DNA of 64,000 nt from Sphaerospermopsis kisseleviana NIES-73 (GCF_002368075.1 NZ_AP018314.1:157343-221342); one strand, 5' to 3'. Positions 1 through 10,656 are shown, counted from the first letter of the stretch. A program made the numbers and translations. The notes: generated by a model not told the origin, from the sequence alone.

Positions 1-62
1 CCCCAGTCAAGTAGTGAAATTTCTGTAAAAAACCGTACTTCCAGCGAATTTTGTTCTCTAGA

Positions 63-79
63 TTAGTCCTCTAGACTAA
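63..79. promoter_or_regulatory. Inverted repeat upstream of the DUF1825 gene
   Basis: TTAGTC (63-68) and GACTAA (74-79) form a short perfect inverted repeat with a 5-base spacer, about 60 bases before the gene start. It could be an operator. The regulator is unknown and the repeat is short enough to be chance. Confidence 0.25.
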
Positions 80-141
80 AATAAGACTAGAGACAAAACT
101 TTCAGCTACTGAGTACAAGCACTCAGTTGAATATAAGTAAA

Positions 142-465
142 ATGGGATTCTTTGACTCTGAAATAGTTCAACACGAAGCCAAACAGCTTTTTGAAGATTA
201 CCAAGCACTGATTCAACTTGGCAACAACTACGGCAAATTTGACCGCGAGGGCAAAAAGCTGTTTATTGAGCAGATGGAATCTATGATGGACAGATATCGC
301 GTCTTTATGAAGCGGTTCGAGCTATCAGAAGATTTTATGGCGCAAATGACCATACAGCAACTAAAAACTCAGCTAAATCAGTTTGGTGTTACACCACAAC
401 AAATGTTTGAGCAGATGAATATGACTCTGCAAAGAATGAAAGCTGAGTTGGAAAAACAGGTATGA
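142..465 (+). CDS. DUF1825 family protein
   Basis: This small acidic, helical, soluble protein of 107 residues matches my memory of the DUF1825 family, which is nearly universal in cyanobacteria and has no established function. It begins MGFFDSEIVQ and is rich in Gln, Met and Glu, with long amphipathic helices and a C-terminal MKAELEKQV. I chose the ATG at 142 because family members start at MGFFDSE; the in-frame TTG at 127 adds only five unrelated residues. It stands alone, with a heptamer repeat tract straight after its stop. Family assignment is fairly sure; function is unknown. Confidence 0.8.
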   Translation: MGFFDSEIVQHEAKQLFEDYQALIQLGNNYGKFDREGKKLFIEQMESMMDRYRVFMKRFELSEDFMAQMTIQQLKTQLNQFGVTPQQMFEQMNMTLQRMKAELEKQV

Positions 466-470
466 GGGTA

Positions 471-624
471 TTGGTGATTGGTGATTGGTGATTGGTGATT
501 GGGAAAAAATTTTAGATTTTAAATTTTAGATTTTAGATTGGAGTTCATGAAATACAATCCAAAATCCTAAATCCACTCACTGTATCACCCATTACCCATT
601 ACCCATTACCCATTACCCATTACC
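471..624. repeat. Heptanucleotide tandem repeat tracts (STRR type)
   Basis: Four copies of a TTGGTGA-type heptamer lie at about 471-501. About five copies of an ACCCATT heptamer lie at about 588-624, just before the 3' end of the penicillin-binding protein gene. Short tandem heptamers of this kind are a known feature of heterocystous cyanobacteria. Confidence 0.75.
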
Positions 625-629
625 TCACT

Positions 630-2552
630 CTAATTTGCTTTAGGACGTGGAAACTGAGAAGGTGTTTTAAAGTTCTCTGATGGTACGCCTTTAAGGGCTT
701 GCTCCATAAAATCACGCCAGATGGGAGCAACCATACCACCACCTGTAGCACCACTGGATAATTGTCGGTTATCATCTCTTCCCACCCAGACAGCAGTTGT
801 GAGTTGTGGCACAGTACCCACATACCAAATATCTTTTTCTGAGGAAGTTGTTCCTGTTTTTCCTGCTGATGGTCTGCCTATATCTGCACCCTTACCCGTA
901 CCGCTACTAACCACAGATTTCATAATATCTATAGTTGCTGCTGATGCCCAGGGATCAAGCACTCGCTGGGGTTTTGGTGTGTTGTCGAGTAACACATTAC
1001 CACTACTATCTGTAATTCTGACTATTACTGTTGCTGGTGATTGCCAGCCATAATTCGCAAAGGTAGCGTAGGCACTGGCCATTTCCAAGGGAGTCATACC
1101 AATAGCACCTAAAGGCAGGGAGGTAACGGGTTCCATTGGACTCATGATACCCAAAGTCCGACAGGTTTCAACAACTTTATTCATCCCTATGGCTTTACCA
1201 AGCTTAATTACAGGGATGTTGCGAGATTGAGCTAAAGCGGTACGAATAGACATTGCACCACTAAACCCACCATCGTAGTTTCTGGGGAAGTACCAACCAT
1301 TGCCATCTCGGTAGCTAACAGGGGTATCTAATACGGTGCTATCTGGAGCATATTTACCAGTGGCAAAGGCAGCATAATAAACGAAAGGTTTAAAAGCCGA
1401 ACCTGGTTGTCTGAGTGCTTGGGTAGCGCGGTTAAACTCACTTGCTCTAGAATCTACCCCACCAACTAGAGCTTTGACAAAATGTGTGCGGGGGTCAACT
1501 GCAACTAAAGCAATTTGGTTTCCACGCAACCCTTGACCTAGTAAATTTTTGTGCCACTTACTCACAGTTGATTCTGCCATCATCTGGAATTTGGCATCAA
1601 CGGTGGTTTGTACCCGCATCCCGCCTTTAAGCATTGTATCCCTTCCAAACTTTTTCACCAGTTCCTGGGCTACGGTATTGCTAATATAAGGTAGGGCGCT
1701 ACCTTGAAATGACCTAATTCTCCCTAGTTTAATTTCTTCCTTGATGGCATCATCATATTCTTTTTGGGTGATCCACCGCAAGTCTAACATCCGCCCTAAC
1801 ACTTCTTTTTGTTTTTGTTTTGCCTTTTTCATACTGGCAAAGGGGCTAAACTCTTCTGGGGCTTGGATCAAACCCGCCATCATTGCTGACTCACCCAAGG
1901 TTAAAAATTCGGCTGATTTATCAAAATAAGTCCGGGCGGCTGTTTGTACACCGTAGTTATTATGACCCCAATATACTTGATTGAGGTACATTTCTAAAAT
2001 TTCGTTTTTCTCCAGAATTTGTTCTAAACGAATGGCTAAAACTGCTTCGGCTAATTTGCGAGTAAAAGCCCGCCGATGAGACAAAAACAGGTTTTTCACC
2101 AACTGCATGGTGATGGTAGAACCACCTTCTTTTACACCACCTGCTACCAAGTTTACTACTACAGCCCTTCCTACACCAGAAGGGTTAATGCCTTGGTGAC
2201 TGTAGAAGTGACCGTCTTCACTGGCTAGTACAGCGCGTTTGAGGTTCGGAGAAATTCTATTTAAGGGTACTACTTCGCGGTTTGCTTCACCGTGAATGCT
2301 TGATATGAGTTTACCTTTAATGTCATATATGTATGTGGTTTCTGTGGGAGAAAAGCTGCGTAACTGTCTCACGTCTGGCAAGTTGCGGAAACTTATGGCC
2401 AGTCCCACCAGTCCCCCCGCTGCAATAGAACTTGACAGCAGTGTGAGCGATAGTAGGGTAGCGCCAGTTACCTGACCTACGCCTTTAAAAAATTCAAACC
2501 CAGATGAAGCCTGGTCTTGGGATTGCTTGTTTACAAAAGTCCTAGAAGACAC
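630..2552 (-). CDS. Class A penicillin-binding protein (PBP1A-type, transglycosylase/transpeptidase)
   Basis: This bifunctional peptidoglycan synthase polymerises glycan strands and cross-links peptides at the outer face of the plasma membrane. The 640-residue protein has a short cytoplasmic tail, one membrane segment at about residues 28-55, a GT51 transglycosylase domain (catalytic EDGHFYSHQG near residue 112) and a transpeptidase domain with SxxK (GSAFKPF), SxN (SRN) and KTG (KTGTTS), all intact. The start is GTG at 2552, with GAGGAAG about 8 bases upstream. It is divergent from tyrS, so the two share a short promoter region. Cyanobacteria carry several class A PBPs, so the exact paralogue is not assigned. 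Confidence 0.93.
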   Translation of the reverse strand: MSSRTFVNKQSQDQASSGFEFFKGVGQVTGATLLSLTLLSSSIAAGGLVGLAISFRNLPDVRQLRSFSPTETTYIYDIKGKLISSIHGEANREVVPLNRISPNLKRAVLASEDGHFYSHQGINPSGVGRAVVVNLVAGGVKEGGSTITMQLVKNLFLSHRRAFTRKLAEAVLAIRLEQILEKNEILEMYLNQVYWGHNNYGVQTAARTYFDKSAEFLTLGESAMMAGLIQAPEEFSPFASMKKAKQKQKEVLGRMLDLRWITQKEYDDAIKEEIKLGRIRSFQGSALPYISNTVAQELVKKFGRDTMLKGGMRVQTTVDAKFQMMAESTVSKWHKNLLGQGLRGNQIALVAVDPRTHFVKALVGGVDSRASEFNRATQALRQPGSAFKPFVYYAAFATGKYAPDSTVLDTPVSYRDGNGWYFPRNYDGGFSGAMSIRTALAQSRNIPVIKLGKAIGMNKVVETCRTLGIMSPMEPVTSLPLGAIGMTPLEMASAYATFANYGWQSPATVIVRITDSSGNVLLDNTPKPQRVLDPWASAATIDIMKSVVSSGTGKGADIGRPSAGKTGTTSSEKDIWYVGTVPQLTTAVWVGRDDNRQLSSGATGGGMVAPIWRDFMEQALKGVPSENFKTPSQFPRPKAN

Positions 2553-2725
2553 GGCGGTTTTACTTCCTCACTAATAAATATAAATGTAATTGATGAAATG
2601 AAAAAAGTCGGTTAATTTTTTGCAATTATAGTAGTTTGGCAGAACAAAAAACGGATAATTTGCCAGTGGACTTTACCAACCTAATTTCTAAAGTGCAAAG
2701 TGTAGTTAATAGTGAATCTTATAGT

Positions 2726-3931
2726 ATGGCTAGTATGGCGCAAAATTTCTCTTGGCTACATCGTGGTGTGGCAGAAATTTTTCCTCAACCTCATGATGCT
2801 GATAGTGAAACTGAAAGTTTGGAAAAGCGGTTGCTCAATGCTGACCGTCCTTTAAGGATCAAGTTGGGTATTGATCCTACGGGTGCGGATATTCATTTGG
2901 GTCATAGTATACCAGTAAGAAAACTGCGGGCGTTTCAAGATGCTGGTCATACGGCGGTTTTGATTATTGGTGATTTTACCGCAAGAATTGGTGATCCTAC
3001 GGGTAAGTCTGATGTCCGTCGTCAGTTGACTGAGGTAGAGGTGGCACAAAATGCCCAAACTTATCTTGATCAAGTCCGTCCTATTTTAGATTTTGACACA
3101 CCTGGGAGGTTGGAGGTACGCTACAACTCGGAATGGCTTTCCCGTCTAGATTTGGGGAAAATTCTGGAGTTGCTGTCTACGATGACTGTAGGACAGATGT
3201 TGGCCAAGGAAGGTTTTGCTGAACGTTATAAGAAAGAGAATCCGATTTTCCTCCATGAGTTCCTGTATCCACTGATGCAAGGTTTTGATTCTGTGGCTGT
3301 GGAGTCTGATGTGGAATTAGGGGGAACTGATCAAAAGTTTAACATTGCTGTAGGTCGAGATTTACAACGTCATTTTGGCTTAAAACCACAGTTTGGGCTA
3401 TTATTACCTATTTTGATTGGAACTGATGGTGTACAAAAAATGTCGAAGTCTTTAGGTAATTATGTTGGTTTATCAGAACACCCTTCCCAGAAATACCAAA
3501 AGCTTCAAGCTGTGCCAGATAATTTACTGTCACAGTATTTTGAGTTGTTGACGGATTTACCTTTGGAAAGTTTGCCAGAAAACCCACGCGATCGCCAAGA
3601 ATTTTTAGCCTGGGAAATTGTTCGTCAATATCACGGTGAACAAGCGGCTAATGAGGCTAGAGAAGCGGCGAAAAGTGGTGGTAAGGAGGGAGCATTACCG
3701 GAGTTTTCTTTGGCTGCTATACCTGATTTTCCGGCTAAATTAGCTTTTATTCTCGGTGCTTCTGGTTTGTGTAAAAGTACGGGGGAAGGTAAGCGTAAAA
3801 TTCAAGAGGGTGGAGTCAGGATAGACGGTGATAAGATTAATGATGTGGATTTAATTTTTTCTCAGCCTGATGATTTATATGGTAAAGTGTTACAGGTGGG
3901 TAAAAAAAATTTTGTGCGGTTAGTAAAGTAG
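2726..3931 (+). CDS. tyrS: Tyrosyl-tRNA synthetase
   Basis: This class I aminoacyl-tRNA synthetase attaches tyrosine to tRNA-Tyr in the cytoplasm. The HIGH motif appears as HLGHS (about residue 60) and the signature KMSKS is intact. A C-terminal S4-like RNA-binding domain follows (GLCKST...GGVRIDGD), ending KKNFVRLVK. Homologues start at or near [11 protein letters not shown], so I place the start at ATG 2726 (or ATG 2735). The frame stays open to a TTG at 2636, but those extra 30 residues do not look like the family. Length is about 400 residues, as usual. Confidence 0.93.
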   Translation: MASMAQNFSWLHRGVAEIFPQPHDADSETESLEKRLLNADRPLRIKLGIDPTGADIHLGHSIPVRKLRAFQDAGHTAVLIIGDFTARIGDPTGKSDVRRQLTEVEVAQNAQTYLDQVRPILDFDTPGRLEVRYNSEWLSRLDLGKILELLSTMTVGQMLAKEGFAERYKKENPIFLHEFLYPLMQGFDSVAVESDVELGGTDQKFNIAVGRDLQRHFGLKPQFGLLLPILIGTDGVQKMSKSLGNYVGLSEHPSQKYQKLQAVPDNLLSQYFELLTDLPLESLPENPRDRQEFLAWEIVRQYHGEQAANEAREAAKSGGKEGALPEFSLAAIPDFPAKLAFILGASGLCKSTGEGKRKIQEGGVRIDGDKINDVDLIFSQPDDLYGKVLQVGKKNFVRLVK

Positions 3932-4031
3932 GAGGACAAGCAGTCAGGAGTTCAGAAGGAAAGAAAGAAGATCATTTTCCCTCTGCTCCTCTGCTGTTAT
4001 AATGTGTCATTATCAGTAATTCTTAAAAGTT

Positions 4032-4652
4032 ATGATTCAAACCCTAAATAAAATTGTCACCTTCGAGGAATTTGTTAACTGGCTTCCTGACAATTCCGAC
4101 GCACATTATGAATTACATCATGGAGCAATTGTCGAAATGGCGCAACCAGTGGGAGATCATGAAGAAGTTAAAGGATTTTTAAATATCAAAATTAGTGCTA
4201 AAATTGATGGTTTAAATCTTCCTTATATGATACCTAATCAAGTTATAGTTAGACCTGAAGGTAAAGATTCTGGTTATTTTCCCGATTTGTTAGTTTTAAA
4301 TCGTGCTAATTTAGCTAATGAACCATTATGGAAAAAACAATCAGTTATTAGTAATGGTGCTTCCATACCTTTAATCATCGAAGTTGTTTCCACTAATTGG
4401 CGTGATGATTATTATTTAAAGTACGCTGATTATGAAGAAATGGGTATTGCTGAATATTGGATTATAGATTATGCAGCTTTAGGAGGACGTAATTTTATTG
4501 GTAATCCCAAACAACCTACTATTTCTGTTTGTAATTTGGTAGATGGAGAATATCAAATCAGTAAATTTAGAGATGATGAACGGGTTATTTCTCAAGTTTT
4601 TTCTGAATTAAATTTAACCGCAAATCAGATTTTTCAGGCGGGGATGATGTAG
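4032..4652 (+). CDS. Uma2 family (DUF820) putative endonuclease
   Basis: Uma2/DUF820 proteins have a restriction-endonuclease-like fold and are greatly expanded in cyanobacteria. Their biological role is unsettled. The 206-residue protein shows the family pattern: an N-terminal FEEFVNWLPD, YELHHGAIVEM, a central PDLLVL, then IEVVSTNWRDDYYLKYADYEEMGIAEYWIID, here described as IEVVS...D..KYADYEE.GIAEYWIID. The E and K of this core are the presumed metal site. It stands alone downstream of tyrS with no clear partner. A second, divergent family member lies at 48261-48830. Confidence 0.85.
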   Translation: MIQTLNKIVTFEEFVNWLPDNSDAHYELHHGAIVEMAQPVGDHEEVKGFLNIKISAKIDGLNLPYMIPNQVIVRPEGKDSGYFPDLLVLNRANLANEPLWKKQSVISNGASIPLIIEVVSTNWRDDYYLKYADYEEMGIAEYWIIDYAALGGRNFIGNPKQPTISVCNLVDGEYQISKFRDDERVISQVFSELNLTANQIFQAGMM

Positions 4653-4753
4653 ATTAATCTTCACAAAAATTTCTGACATATTCTCTGAAAATAGGAGATA
4701 AATCAAACAATATGTTATCCCCTGTAATTTTGTGAATTAAATATCTTTTTTGT

Positions 4754-4793
4754 AGAGATTCTAACCCATTTTGTAGAGATTCTAACCCATTAA
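4754..4793. repeat. Tandem duplication of a 20-21 base unit
   Basis: The unit TGTAGAGATTCTAACCCATT occurs twice back to back, the second copy preceded by one extra T. It lies in the otherwise gene-free stretch between the Uma2 gene and pyrF. Confidence 0.7.
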
Positions 4794-4911
4794 TAAAATT
4801 AGTGGAAGATAATTCTAAGGTCAGAAGTGTTGAATGTTAAGAAATCTGTGATAAAAATAGCCCAAAATATATTAAAATTTGAGCAAGCTATATCAAAATA
4901 TTGATTGGATC

Positions 4912-5037
4912 ATGATTATAAATTCATTTCCCAAGATTGTCAAAGACATCCTCAAATCCTTGCCAAAAAATGATTATCCGGTTTTGAACACCCGTCTTTA
5001 CGTGTTAGATAAATTCCGCGGATGGAAGATATCATGA
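4912..5037 (+). pseudogene. Probable remnant of a transposase N-terminus
   Basis: A 41-codon frame begins MIINSFPKIVKDILKSLPKN and continues DYPVLNTRLYV before diverging and stopping. From memory this resembles the start of a cyanobacterial DDE (IS4-like) transposase, where 'LPKNDYPVLNT' is followed by a catalytic body of 300 or more residues that is absent here. No terminal inverted repeats or target duplication are obvious nearby. It is most likely a decayed insertion-sequence end, but a short chance frame cannot be excluded. The rest of 4653-5095 holds no other supportable gene. Confidence 0.35.
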
Positions 5038-5095
5038 GATGTTGACATTTTCACCCTTAATAGGACTACTATAACTGAATGTAATAACCAGAATT

Positions 5096-5809
5096 ATGAA
5101 TGATGAAAAAATTATTGTACCTTTAGATGTATCAGATTTAGAAAGTGCGATCGCTCTGATGGATCAACTTCCCCAGGTGTCTTTCTGGAAGGTTGGTTTA
5201 GAATTGTTTACTAGCACGGGTCCGGCTATTCTGGATGTGCTAAAATCTCGGCAAAAGCGGATTTTCCTAGATTTGAAGTTTCACGATATCCCCAATACTG
5301 TCGCCGGTGCTTGTCGTGCTGCTGCTCGTTATGGGGTGGATTTGTTGACAATTCATGCCACTTGTGGTAATGATTGCTTGAAGGCTGCTGTAGAAGCGGT
5401 GCAGGTGGGAGCGGAAAAAGCGGGAACTAAACCACCTAAGTTAATCGCTATTACTGTGTTAACTAGCATTTCGGCGCGAGATTTGGCGTTTGATTTGAAA
5501 ATACCTCTGGAATTGCCGGAATTTGCTTTAGAAATGGCACTTTTGGCAAAAAATGCGGGTTTGAATGGGGCGGTTTGTTCTCCCCAAGAGGTGGCACAGT
5601 TGCGGGACAGTTGCGGTAAAGATTTTTTGCTGGTTTGTCCTGGGGTGCGTCCGAGTTGGGCTGAAAAAGGTGATCAAAAGCGATCGCTCACCCCTTCTCA
5701 AGCTTTTCAAGCCGGTGCTGATTTTTTGGTGATCGGTAGACCTATTACTGCTGCTGCTGATCCGGTTCTGGCTTGGGATAAGATTTGTGAGGAGTTAAAT
5801 TTGGGTTAG
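5096..5809 (+). CDS. pyrF: Orotidine 5'-phosphate decarboxylase
   Basis: This enzyme catalyses the last step of UMP synthesis, decarboxylating OMP. The 237-residue TIM-barrel protein is a normal family length. The catalytic signature [10 protein letters not shown] is intact (about residues 60-69), with upstream [10 protein letters not shown] and the phosphate-binding [10 protein letters not shown] and FLVIGRPIT near the C-terminus. It starts with ATG at 5096. It is monocistronic, with no other pyrimidine gene in the window, as is common in cyanobacteria where pyr genes are scattered. Confidence 0.96.
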   Translation: MNDEKIIVPLDVSDLESAIALMDQLPQVSFWKVGLELFTSTGPAILDVLKSRQKRIFLDLKFHDIPNTVAGACRAAARYGVDLLTIHATCGNDCLKAAVEAVQVGAEKAGTKPPKLIAITVLTSISARDLAFDLKIPLELPEFALEMALLAKNAGLNGAVCSPQEVAQLRDSCGKDFLLVCPGVRPSWAEKGDQKRSLTPSQAFQAGADFLVIGRPITAAADPVLAWDKICEELNLG

Positions 5810-6015
5810 TGAACAACTTTGTTAAATCTCACGCAGAAGCGCAGAGAACCCAGAAGGATGAAGTTTTAAAGAGATTTTTTGCTGGTGTTTTCTGATTTTT
5901 GTGGAGTGGGCATACTTCGACTTTGCTCAGTACAAGCGTCGATCAGCTTAGTACAAGTCTTACCCGCCCAAGTTATGCGATAATATTTTTTACAGGATGT
6001 GATTTTTTGAATTTG

Positions 6016-6702
6016 ATGAATTTTAGAGATGAAGCAAGAAAAAATGGCTGGTTTGTTTTTAAGGACTTAGTATTTCTTTGTCCTTGCTGGCTTTTGCTTT
6101 CTTTTGTCTTCATATCTCCTGTTTTTGCTAAAAATTCCTCTGCTAAACCTGTTGATTTAAAGCTGAATGGTTATTGTTCTCAGCAAAGTTTAGAAGGTTT
6201 AACTACTCGTTTGATGTTAGATTTACCTAGTTATGCTAACCGCGACATTCAAAGATCCCGTCGTCTGAATCGCAATGTTGATATTTATCCTTATATTTTG
6301 GTGGCAGGTAAGCCAGAATTTGAACATTTACCTTTAAACCCTGGTATTAATACTGCCAATAATACTAACAAATATGCTTCTGAAGGAGTTGAGCAGATTT
6401 TTTTTACAACTCTGGAAAGACAGTATATTAACAAAAAAGCGGTGGAGTTGCAACAGTTCCATTGGTTGTTTTTGACGAAAACTACTTTGGGTTGGCAGGT
6501 GGTGATGATGTTTACTCAAACTGGTGAATATCCAGTAAAACCACCCTTAGCACCACCAAGAGATAGTAGTCAGGGGGCGATCGCTCAAGGTGTTAAACTT
6601 TGGTTACGGGATTGTGAAGCAGGAAGTGTAAACTACTCCCCGCAACATCCCAGTTTAAACCTTAACTCAGTGCTTCCGCAGTCTTTTCTTGATCCAGTTT
6701 GA
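6016..6702 (+). CDS. Conserved cyanobacterial hypothetical, probably exported
   Basis: I do not recognise a named family. From the ATG at 6016 the protein is 228 residues and begins with a hydrophobic segment ([21 protein letters not shown]) whose end looks like a signal-peptidase site (VFA then KNSS). The mature part has a single domain with two Cys residues (GYCSQQ near the start, RDCEAG near the end) that could form a disulphide. The frame is open further upstream to 5899, but that part encodes repeat-derived sequence. The 3' end overlaps the convergent glgB 3' end by 41 bases. Confidence 0.6.
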   Translation: MNFRDEARKNGWFVFKDLVFLCPCWLLLSFVFISPVFAKNSSAKPVDLKLNGYCSQQSLEGLTTRLMLDLPSYANRDIQRSRRLNRNVDIYPYILVAGKPEFEHLPLNPGINTANNTNKYASEGVEQIFFTTLERQYINKKAVELQQFHWLFLTKTTLGWQVVMMFTQTGEYPVKPPLAPPRDSSQGAIAQGVKLWLRDCEAGSVNYSPQHPSLNLNSVLPQSFLDPV

Positions 6703-8953
6703 GAATCAAAACTCCCAAAGGTGGTAAACACAAATCTAAGGAATAAGGACGATTATGTAAAGACCAATCATCAGTCCATTTTCCTCCTAAGTTGCCCATA
6801 TTGCTACCGCCATATTTACGCGCATCGCTATTGAACAACTCAGTATAAAATCCTTTCTCTGGTACACCGATGCGATAGTGAGAATGGGGTTGGGGTGTAA
6901 AATTACAAATCACAACTACAAACTCATCAGAATCTTTAGCACGACGGACAAAAGAAACTACACTGTGACGGTTATCGCTACAATCAATCCAATCAAACCC
7001 TTCCCGCGCAAAATCCTGAGTATATAAAGCAGGTTCAGAACGGTAAAGATGATTTATCTCCTTAAAAAATGCTTTTAACTGTTGATGGGGTTCATGTTGT
7101 AATAACTGCCATTCCAAATCCGCCCACACATTCCACTCACTCCACTGGCCAAACTCCATACTCATAAACATGGTTTTCTTTCCAGGGTGAGCAAACATAT
7201 AAGCAAATAAAGTCCGCACATTAGCTAACTTCTGCCATCTATCACCGGGCATTTTACCGATGATATTGCTCTTACCATGTACAACTTCATCGTGTGACAA
7301 TGCCAACATGAAGTTTTCACTGTGGTTGTACCACATACTAAAGGTGACATTGTTTTGATGAAACTGCCTAAACCAAGGGTCCATGCTGAAATAATCCAAC
7401 ATATCGTGCATCCAACCCATGTTCCATTTCAGGTTGAACCCTAAACCACCTGTATAGGTAGGCCAAGACACCATAGGCCAAGAAGTAGATTCTTCGGCAA
7501 TGGAAAGGACTCCGGGAAAATAACTAAAGATGTTGTGATTTACTTGACGCAGAAAATCAGCCGCTTCTAAATTTTCCCTACCACCGTACTGGTTAGGTAG
7601 CCATTCGCCATCTTTACGGCAATAATCGTTGTAAAGCATCGAAGCAACCGCATCAACACGAATGCCATCAATATGGTATTTATCAAACCAGAACAGGGCG
7701 TTAGCAACTAAGAAATTTCTAACTTCGTTGCGGGAGTAATTAAATACTAAAGTTCCCCATTCCTTATGTTCACCTTTGCGGGGATCAGCGTGTTCATAAA
7801 GATGAGTACCATCAAAGAAAGCTAAACCATGACCATCTTTAGGGAAATGTCCAGGAACCCAATCTACCAGTACACCAATACCATTTAAGTGACATTGGTC
7901 TACAAAATACATGAAATCTTCAGGACTGCCAAACCGGGAAGTGGGAGCAAAGTAACCTGTGACTTGATAACCCCAAGAACCATCAAAGGGATGCTCGGCA
8001 ATGGGTAACAATTCTATATGCGTATATCCCAGGTCTTTGACATAGGGGATGAGTTTGGCTGCTAGTTCCCGATAGGTAAGGAAACGCGCCCCAGGATTGA
8101 GTTCTGAAGCAATAACTACTGGTTCTGTTTCGCCGTTGGGCAATTTTGCTGGTTCGCCACTAGCAGCGTGTAACCAAGACCCTAAATGCACTTCATAAAC
8201 GGAAATTGGTTGAGTGAGGGGATCAGTATGTCTCCTGGTTTCCATCCAATTTTCATCAGTCCATCTGTAAGCATTTAAGTCACTGACAATAGATGCTGTT
8301 TTGGGACGTGGTTCTTGTTGGAAACCGTAGGGATCAGATTTTTCGTAAATGTGTCCGTCAAAATTTTTGATTTCATATTTGTAATGTTCTCCCACACCCA
8401 GTTCAGGAATAAATAATTCCCAAACCCCTGTGTGTCCTTTCCGCATTTGGTGTTTGCGTCCATCCCAGTGGTTGAAGTCTCCCAAAACAGAAACGTTGCG
8501 AGCATTGGGGGCCCAAACGGCGAAATAAACACCTTTGACACCATCAACTTCTGTAAGATGCGCTCCCAATTTTTCGTAAATGCGGTGATGATTTCCTTCT
8601 GCAAATAAATGCAAATCAAAATCTGTTAAATGGGGAGAACGGAAGGCATAAGGATCATAAATGACTCGCTCATGCTCTCCTTCTTTGATTCGTAATTGGT
8701 AGTTGTTAAGTTCTGGTGTTTCTATGGTGCATTCAAAAAAATGGGGATGATGCACCGTTGTCATGGGATATTCTTTGCGTCCTTCTGGAACTACTACATA
8801 AACTGCGCTGGCATTTGGGAGGTAAGCTCGCACAGCCCAGACGTTTTTACCTTCCTGTTCTATAAGATGTGAACCTAGTACCTCAAACGGATCATGATGC
8901 TGATTCCCAACAATGCGATTAACCTGCTCAGGAGCGATGGTACTGATGGACAT
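6662..8953 (-). CDS. glgB: 1,4-alpha-glucan branching enzyme
   Basis: The enzyme introduces alpha-1,6 branches during glycogen synthesis. The 763-residue GH13 protein has two N-terminal carbohydrate-binding modules (CBM48 with [19 protein letters not shown] near residue 150), then the (beta/alpha)8 domain. The GH13 regions are visible: [19 protein letters not shown] (nucleophile Asp), IAEESTSWP (acid/base Glu) and [10 protein letters not shown]. The C-terminal all-beta domain ends near LPPLGVLIL. The start at 8953 gives [20 protein letters not shown], as in cyanobacterial GlgB. It is single, with no other glycogen genes adjacent. Confidence 0.97.
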   Translation of the reverse strand: MSISTIAPEQVNRIVGNQHHDPFEVLGSHLIEQEGKNVWAVRAYLPNASAVYVVVPEGRKEYPMTTVHHPHFFECTIETPELNNYQLRIKEGEHERVIYDPYAFRSPHLTDFDLHLFAEGNHHRIYEKLGAHLTEVDGVKGVYFAVWAPNARNVSVLGDFNHWDGRKHQMRKGHTGVWELFIPELGVGEHYKYEIKNFDGHIYEKSDPYGFQQEPRPKTASIVSDLNAYRWTDENWMETRRHTDPLTQPISVYEVHLGSWLHAASGEPAKLPNGETEPVVIASELNPGARFLTYRELAAKLIPYVKDLGYTHIELLPIAEHPFDGSWGYQVTGYFAPTSRFGSPEDFMYFVDQCHLNGIGVLVDWVPGHFPKDGHGLAFFDGTHLYEHADPRKGEHKEWGTLVFNYSRNEVRNFLVANALFWFDKYHIDGIRVDAVASMLYNDYCRKDGEWLPNQYGGRENLEAADFLRQVNHNIFSYFPGVLSIAEESTSWPMVSWPTYTGGLGFNLKWNMGWMHDMLDYFSMDPWFRQFHQNNVTFSMWYNHSENFMLALSHDEVVHGKSNIIGKMPGDRWQKLANVRTLFAYMFAHPGKKTMFMSMEFGQWSEWNVWADLEWQLLQHEPHQQLKAFFKEINHLYRSEPALYTQDFAREGFDWIDCSDNRHSVVSFVRRAKDSDEFVVVICNFTPQPHSHYRIGVPEKGFYTELFNSDARKYGGSNMGNLGGKWTDDWSLHNRPYSLDLCLPPLGVLILKLDQEKTAEALS

Positions 8954-9683
8954 GAAGCTACCTACTGGAAATAAGGTGATTAACTAAATTCAGTTTTTAA
9001 GAACTTAATATATATTGTTTACATTTATTTGCATTTTTGTCGTCACGGTTATCCTAACACCAGAATGTATCTTATTGGGAAATGGGGACTGGAAGAGGTA
9101 TTTTGGTAACGGTGATGATAACCGCTTCCAAAAATTTTTGCCTGAAAAGGTGTTAGCTTTGCGGGACTCAGTCCGGTTTTACACCCAATTGTTGCAATTA
9201 TGTTGCTGTACTATGGGTAAAATAAACTTTTTGTCAATATTTTTTTGCTAAAATTAACTAATAATTCCTGGACTGGTAAAGTGATAAAGTGATAAAACGT
9301 TATAAATATGACTCAGCAATAGCTTAATTGTGTAAATACAACATAGTAATATATACTACACAAAAATTGACAATTTGCATTTAGATATTACTGTTATCAA
9401 CTGATAATTGACAATTGACAATTGATAAGTAGAAAGACGGGAAACAACCAAAGTATGTAAAGAAAAGTAAATTAACCTAAAAACCTCTTTTCTTCGATAG
9501 AATCATCGTTTACTATCATTAATCAAATTTCCCAATAAATAAGTTTTTACACTGTAATTGTTTGTCTCCTTTATTACTTTAGCTTACATAAAATAATTTG
9601 TTGGACGAGAGTTACAGTTTCACACTATTTGTTTGTCTACTCCTGGTTTATCCTTATAGGTACAAAATATCAGATAAACTAAA
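8954..9683. other. Gene-poor intergenic region upstream of glgB
   Basis: This 730-base AT-rich stretch lies between two divergent genes. A 78-codon frame at 9015-9251 has no family resemblance and probably is not a gene. A cluster of TGATAATTGACAATTGACAA-type overlapping inverted repeats lies near 9400-9427, the same motif that borders the repeats at 14681 and 31861. Promoters for both flanking genes must lie here, but none is convincing by eye. Confidence 0.5.
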
Positions 9684-10232
9684 ATGACTGAAATTGGCCT
9701 GCTAATGACGGGCGTATTAAGCACCACACAACCAAATTTGCCCCATTTGCCGGAGCAGCGACCATTGACAACGGAAAATGGCGTGCATAATTCAAAAAAT
9801 AGTCAGTTATCTCAATTAACTTCTATTTCTCAAATCACACCACCTGAATTTATGACAGTAGACGGAAGGGACAAACCTCAAATTTCAGCACTGGCACATC
9901 AGCGGGATCATATATTAAAACAAATTCGACAAAAGCACCTGTCCTCAATATCTTTTGAGTTAGCTGATGCTCAGGATATCCCTACAAAAGAGCAGCTATT
10001 AGCACGATACCCAGCACATAACAGACAACCCATGCCAACTTTACGTTTTGGTAGTTCTGGTATGTCTGTAAGAATTATGCAGCGTTTATTGGTATCTAAT
10101 GGCTATGGTATTCGAGTTGATGGTATATTTGGTCCTCTTACTGAAGCAGCTATTAAAGCTTTTCAAAGTCAACGTAATTTATTAGTAGATGGTATTGTTG
10201 GTCAAAAAACTTGGTGGGAGTTGTCAATTTAG
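9684..10232 (+). CDS. Peptidoglycan-binding domain (PG_binding_1) protein
   Basis: The C-terminal 65 residues are a clear PG_binding_1 three-helix domain: LRFGSSGMSVRIMQRLL, then GYGIRVDGIFGPLTEAAIKAFQ, then GLxVDGIVGQKTWWEL-like sequence. Such domains bind cell-wall peptidoglycan and are often fused to hydrolases. Here no catalytic domain is present in the 182 residues. The first 100 residues are low-complexity, Pro/Gln/Ser rich and lack an evident signal peptide, so how it reaches the wall is unclear. It is monocistronic and followed by repeats. Confidence 0.8.
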   Translation: MTEIGLLMTGVLSTTQPNLPHLPEQRPLTTENGVHNSKNSQLSQLTSISQITPPEFMTVDGRDKPQISALAHQRDHILKQIRQKHLSSISFELADAQDIPTKEQLLARYPAHNRQPMPTLRFGSSGMSVRIMQRLLVSNGYGIRVDGIFGPLTEAAIKAFQSQRNLLVDGIVGQKTWWELSI

Positions 10233-10259
10233 GAGGCAGGAGGGAAGAAGTAGTATCTT

Positions 10260-10300
10260 ATTCCCCCCAGTCCCCAGTCCCCAGTCACCAGTCCCCTACT
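10260..10300. repeat. CCCCAGT heptamer tract
   Basis: Successive CCCCAGT / CACCAGT heptamers follow the stop of the peptidoglycan-binding gene. They belong to the same short tandem family as the tracts at 15037, 16092 and 37248. Confidence 0.7.
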
Positions 10301-10317
10301 AATTAACGATACTTATG

Positions 10318-10474
10318 CTGTATCTCCAGAAAAGAAATTATGGAACCTATTTATGGGGGCGGGTCGAAGCTTATGGGATATCTAGATGTCTGATTTTTCC
10401 GTTAAATTATCACCCATAAGCTTCGCCCCTACAACTTATGACAAATTAATACATTCTATTTTGGAGAGGTCTAT
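10318..10474. mobile_element. 157-bp MITE-like repeat, copy 1
   Basis: This is nearly the same sequence as 40518-40674. Shared blocks include CAGAAAAGAAATTATGGAAC, GTCGAAGCTTATGG, CTGATTTTTCCGTTAAATTA, CATAAGCTTCGCCCCTACAA and ACATTCTATTTTGGAGA. The right end reads as TAGACCTCTCC on the opposite strand; the left end here is more degraded than in copy 2. An inner hairpin is formed by GAAGCTTATGG and CCCATAAGCTTC. It carries no coding capacity. Confidence 0.75.
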
Positions 10475-10582
10475 TGTATTAGTCAGCACTGAGTAAAAAC
10501 AGAGCCAATATTAATTTACTTTCCTTTTTGTTTTCTTTCCTCGCGTTGCTTGAACCCACGGAAAGTAATAATTTATTACCAG

Positions 10583-10656
10583 GGCGAACGACGGGACTCG
10601 AACCCGCGAGTGGTGGAACCACAATCCACTGCCTTAACCACTTGGCTACGCTCGCC
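10583..10656 (-). tRNA. tRNA-His (anticodon GTG)
   Basis: Read on the minus strand, the gene folds as a cloverleaf. The acceptor stem GCGAGCG pairs with CGTTCGC, with an encoded extra G at -1 opposite C73, the hallmark of tRNA-His. The D arm contains AGTGGTTAA, the anticodon loop is TTGTGGT with GTG, and the T arm is GCGGGTTCGAGTCCCGT. CCA is not encoded. It sits alone between a repeat element and the DUF4359 gene. Confidence 0.96.

Noticed and set aside
9015-9251. 78-codon plus-strand frame upstream of the peptidoglycan-binding gene
   Set aside because: No ribosome binding site, odd composition and no recognisable family; lies in the divergent promoter region of glgB.
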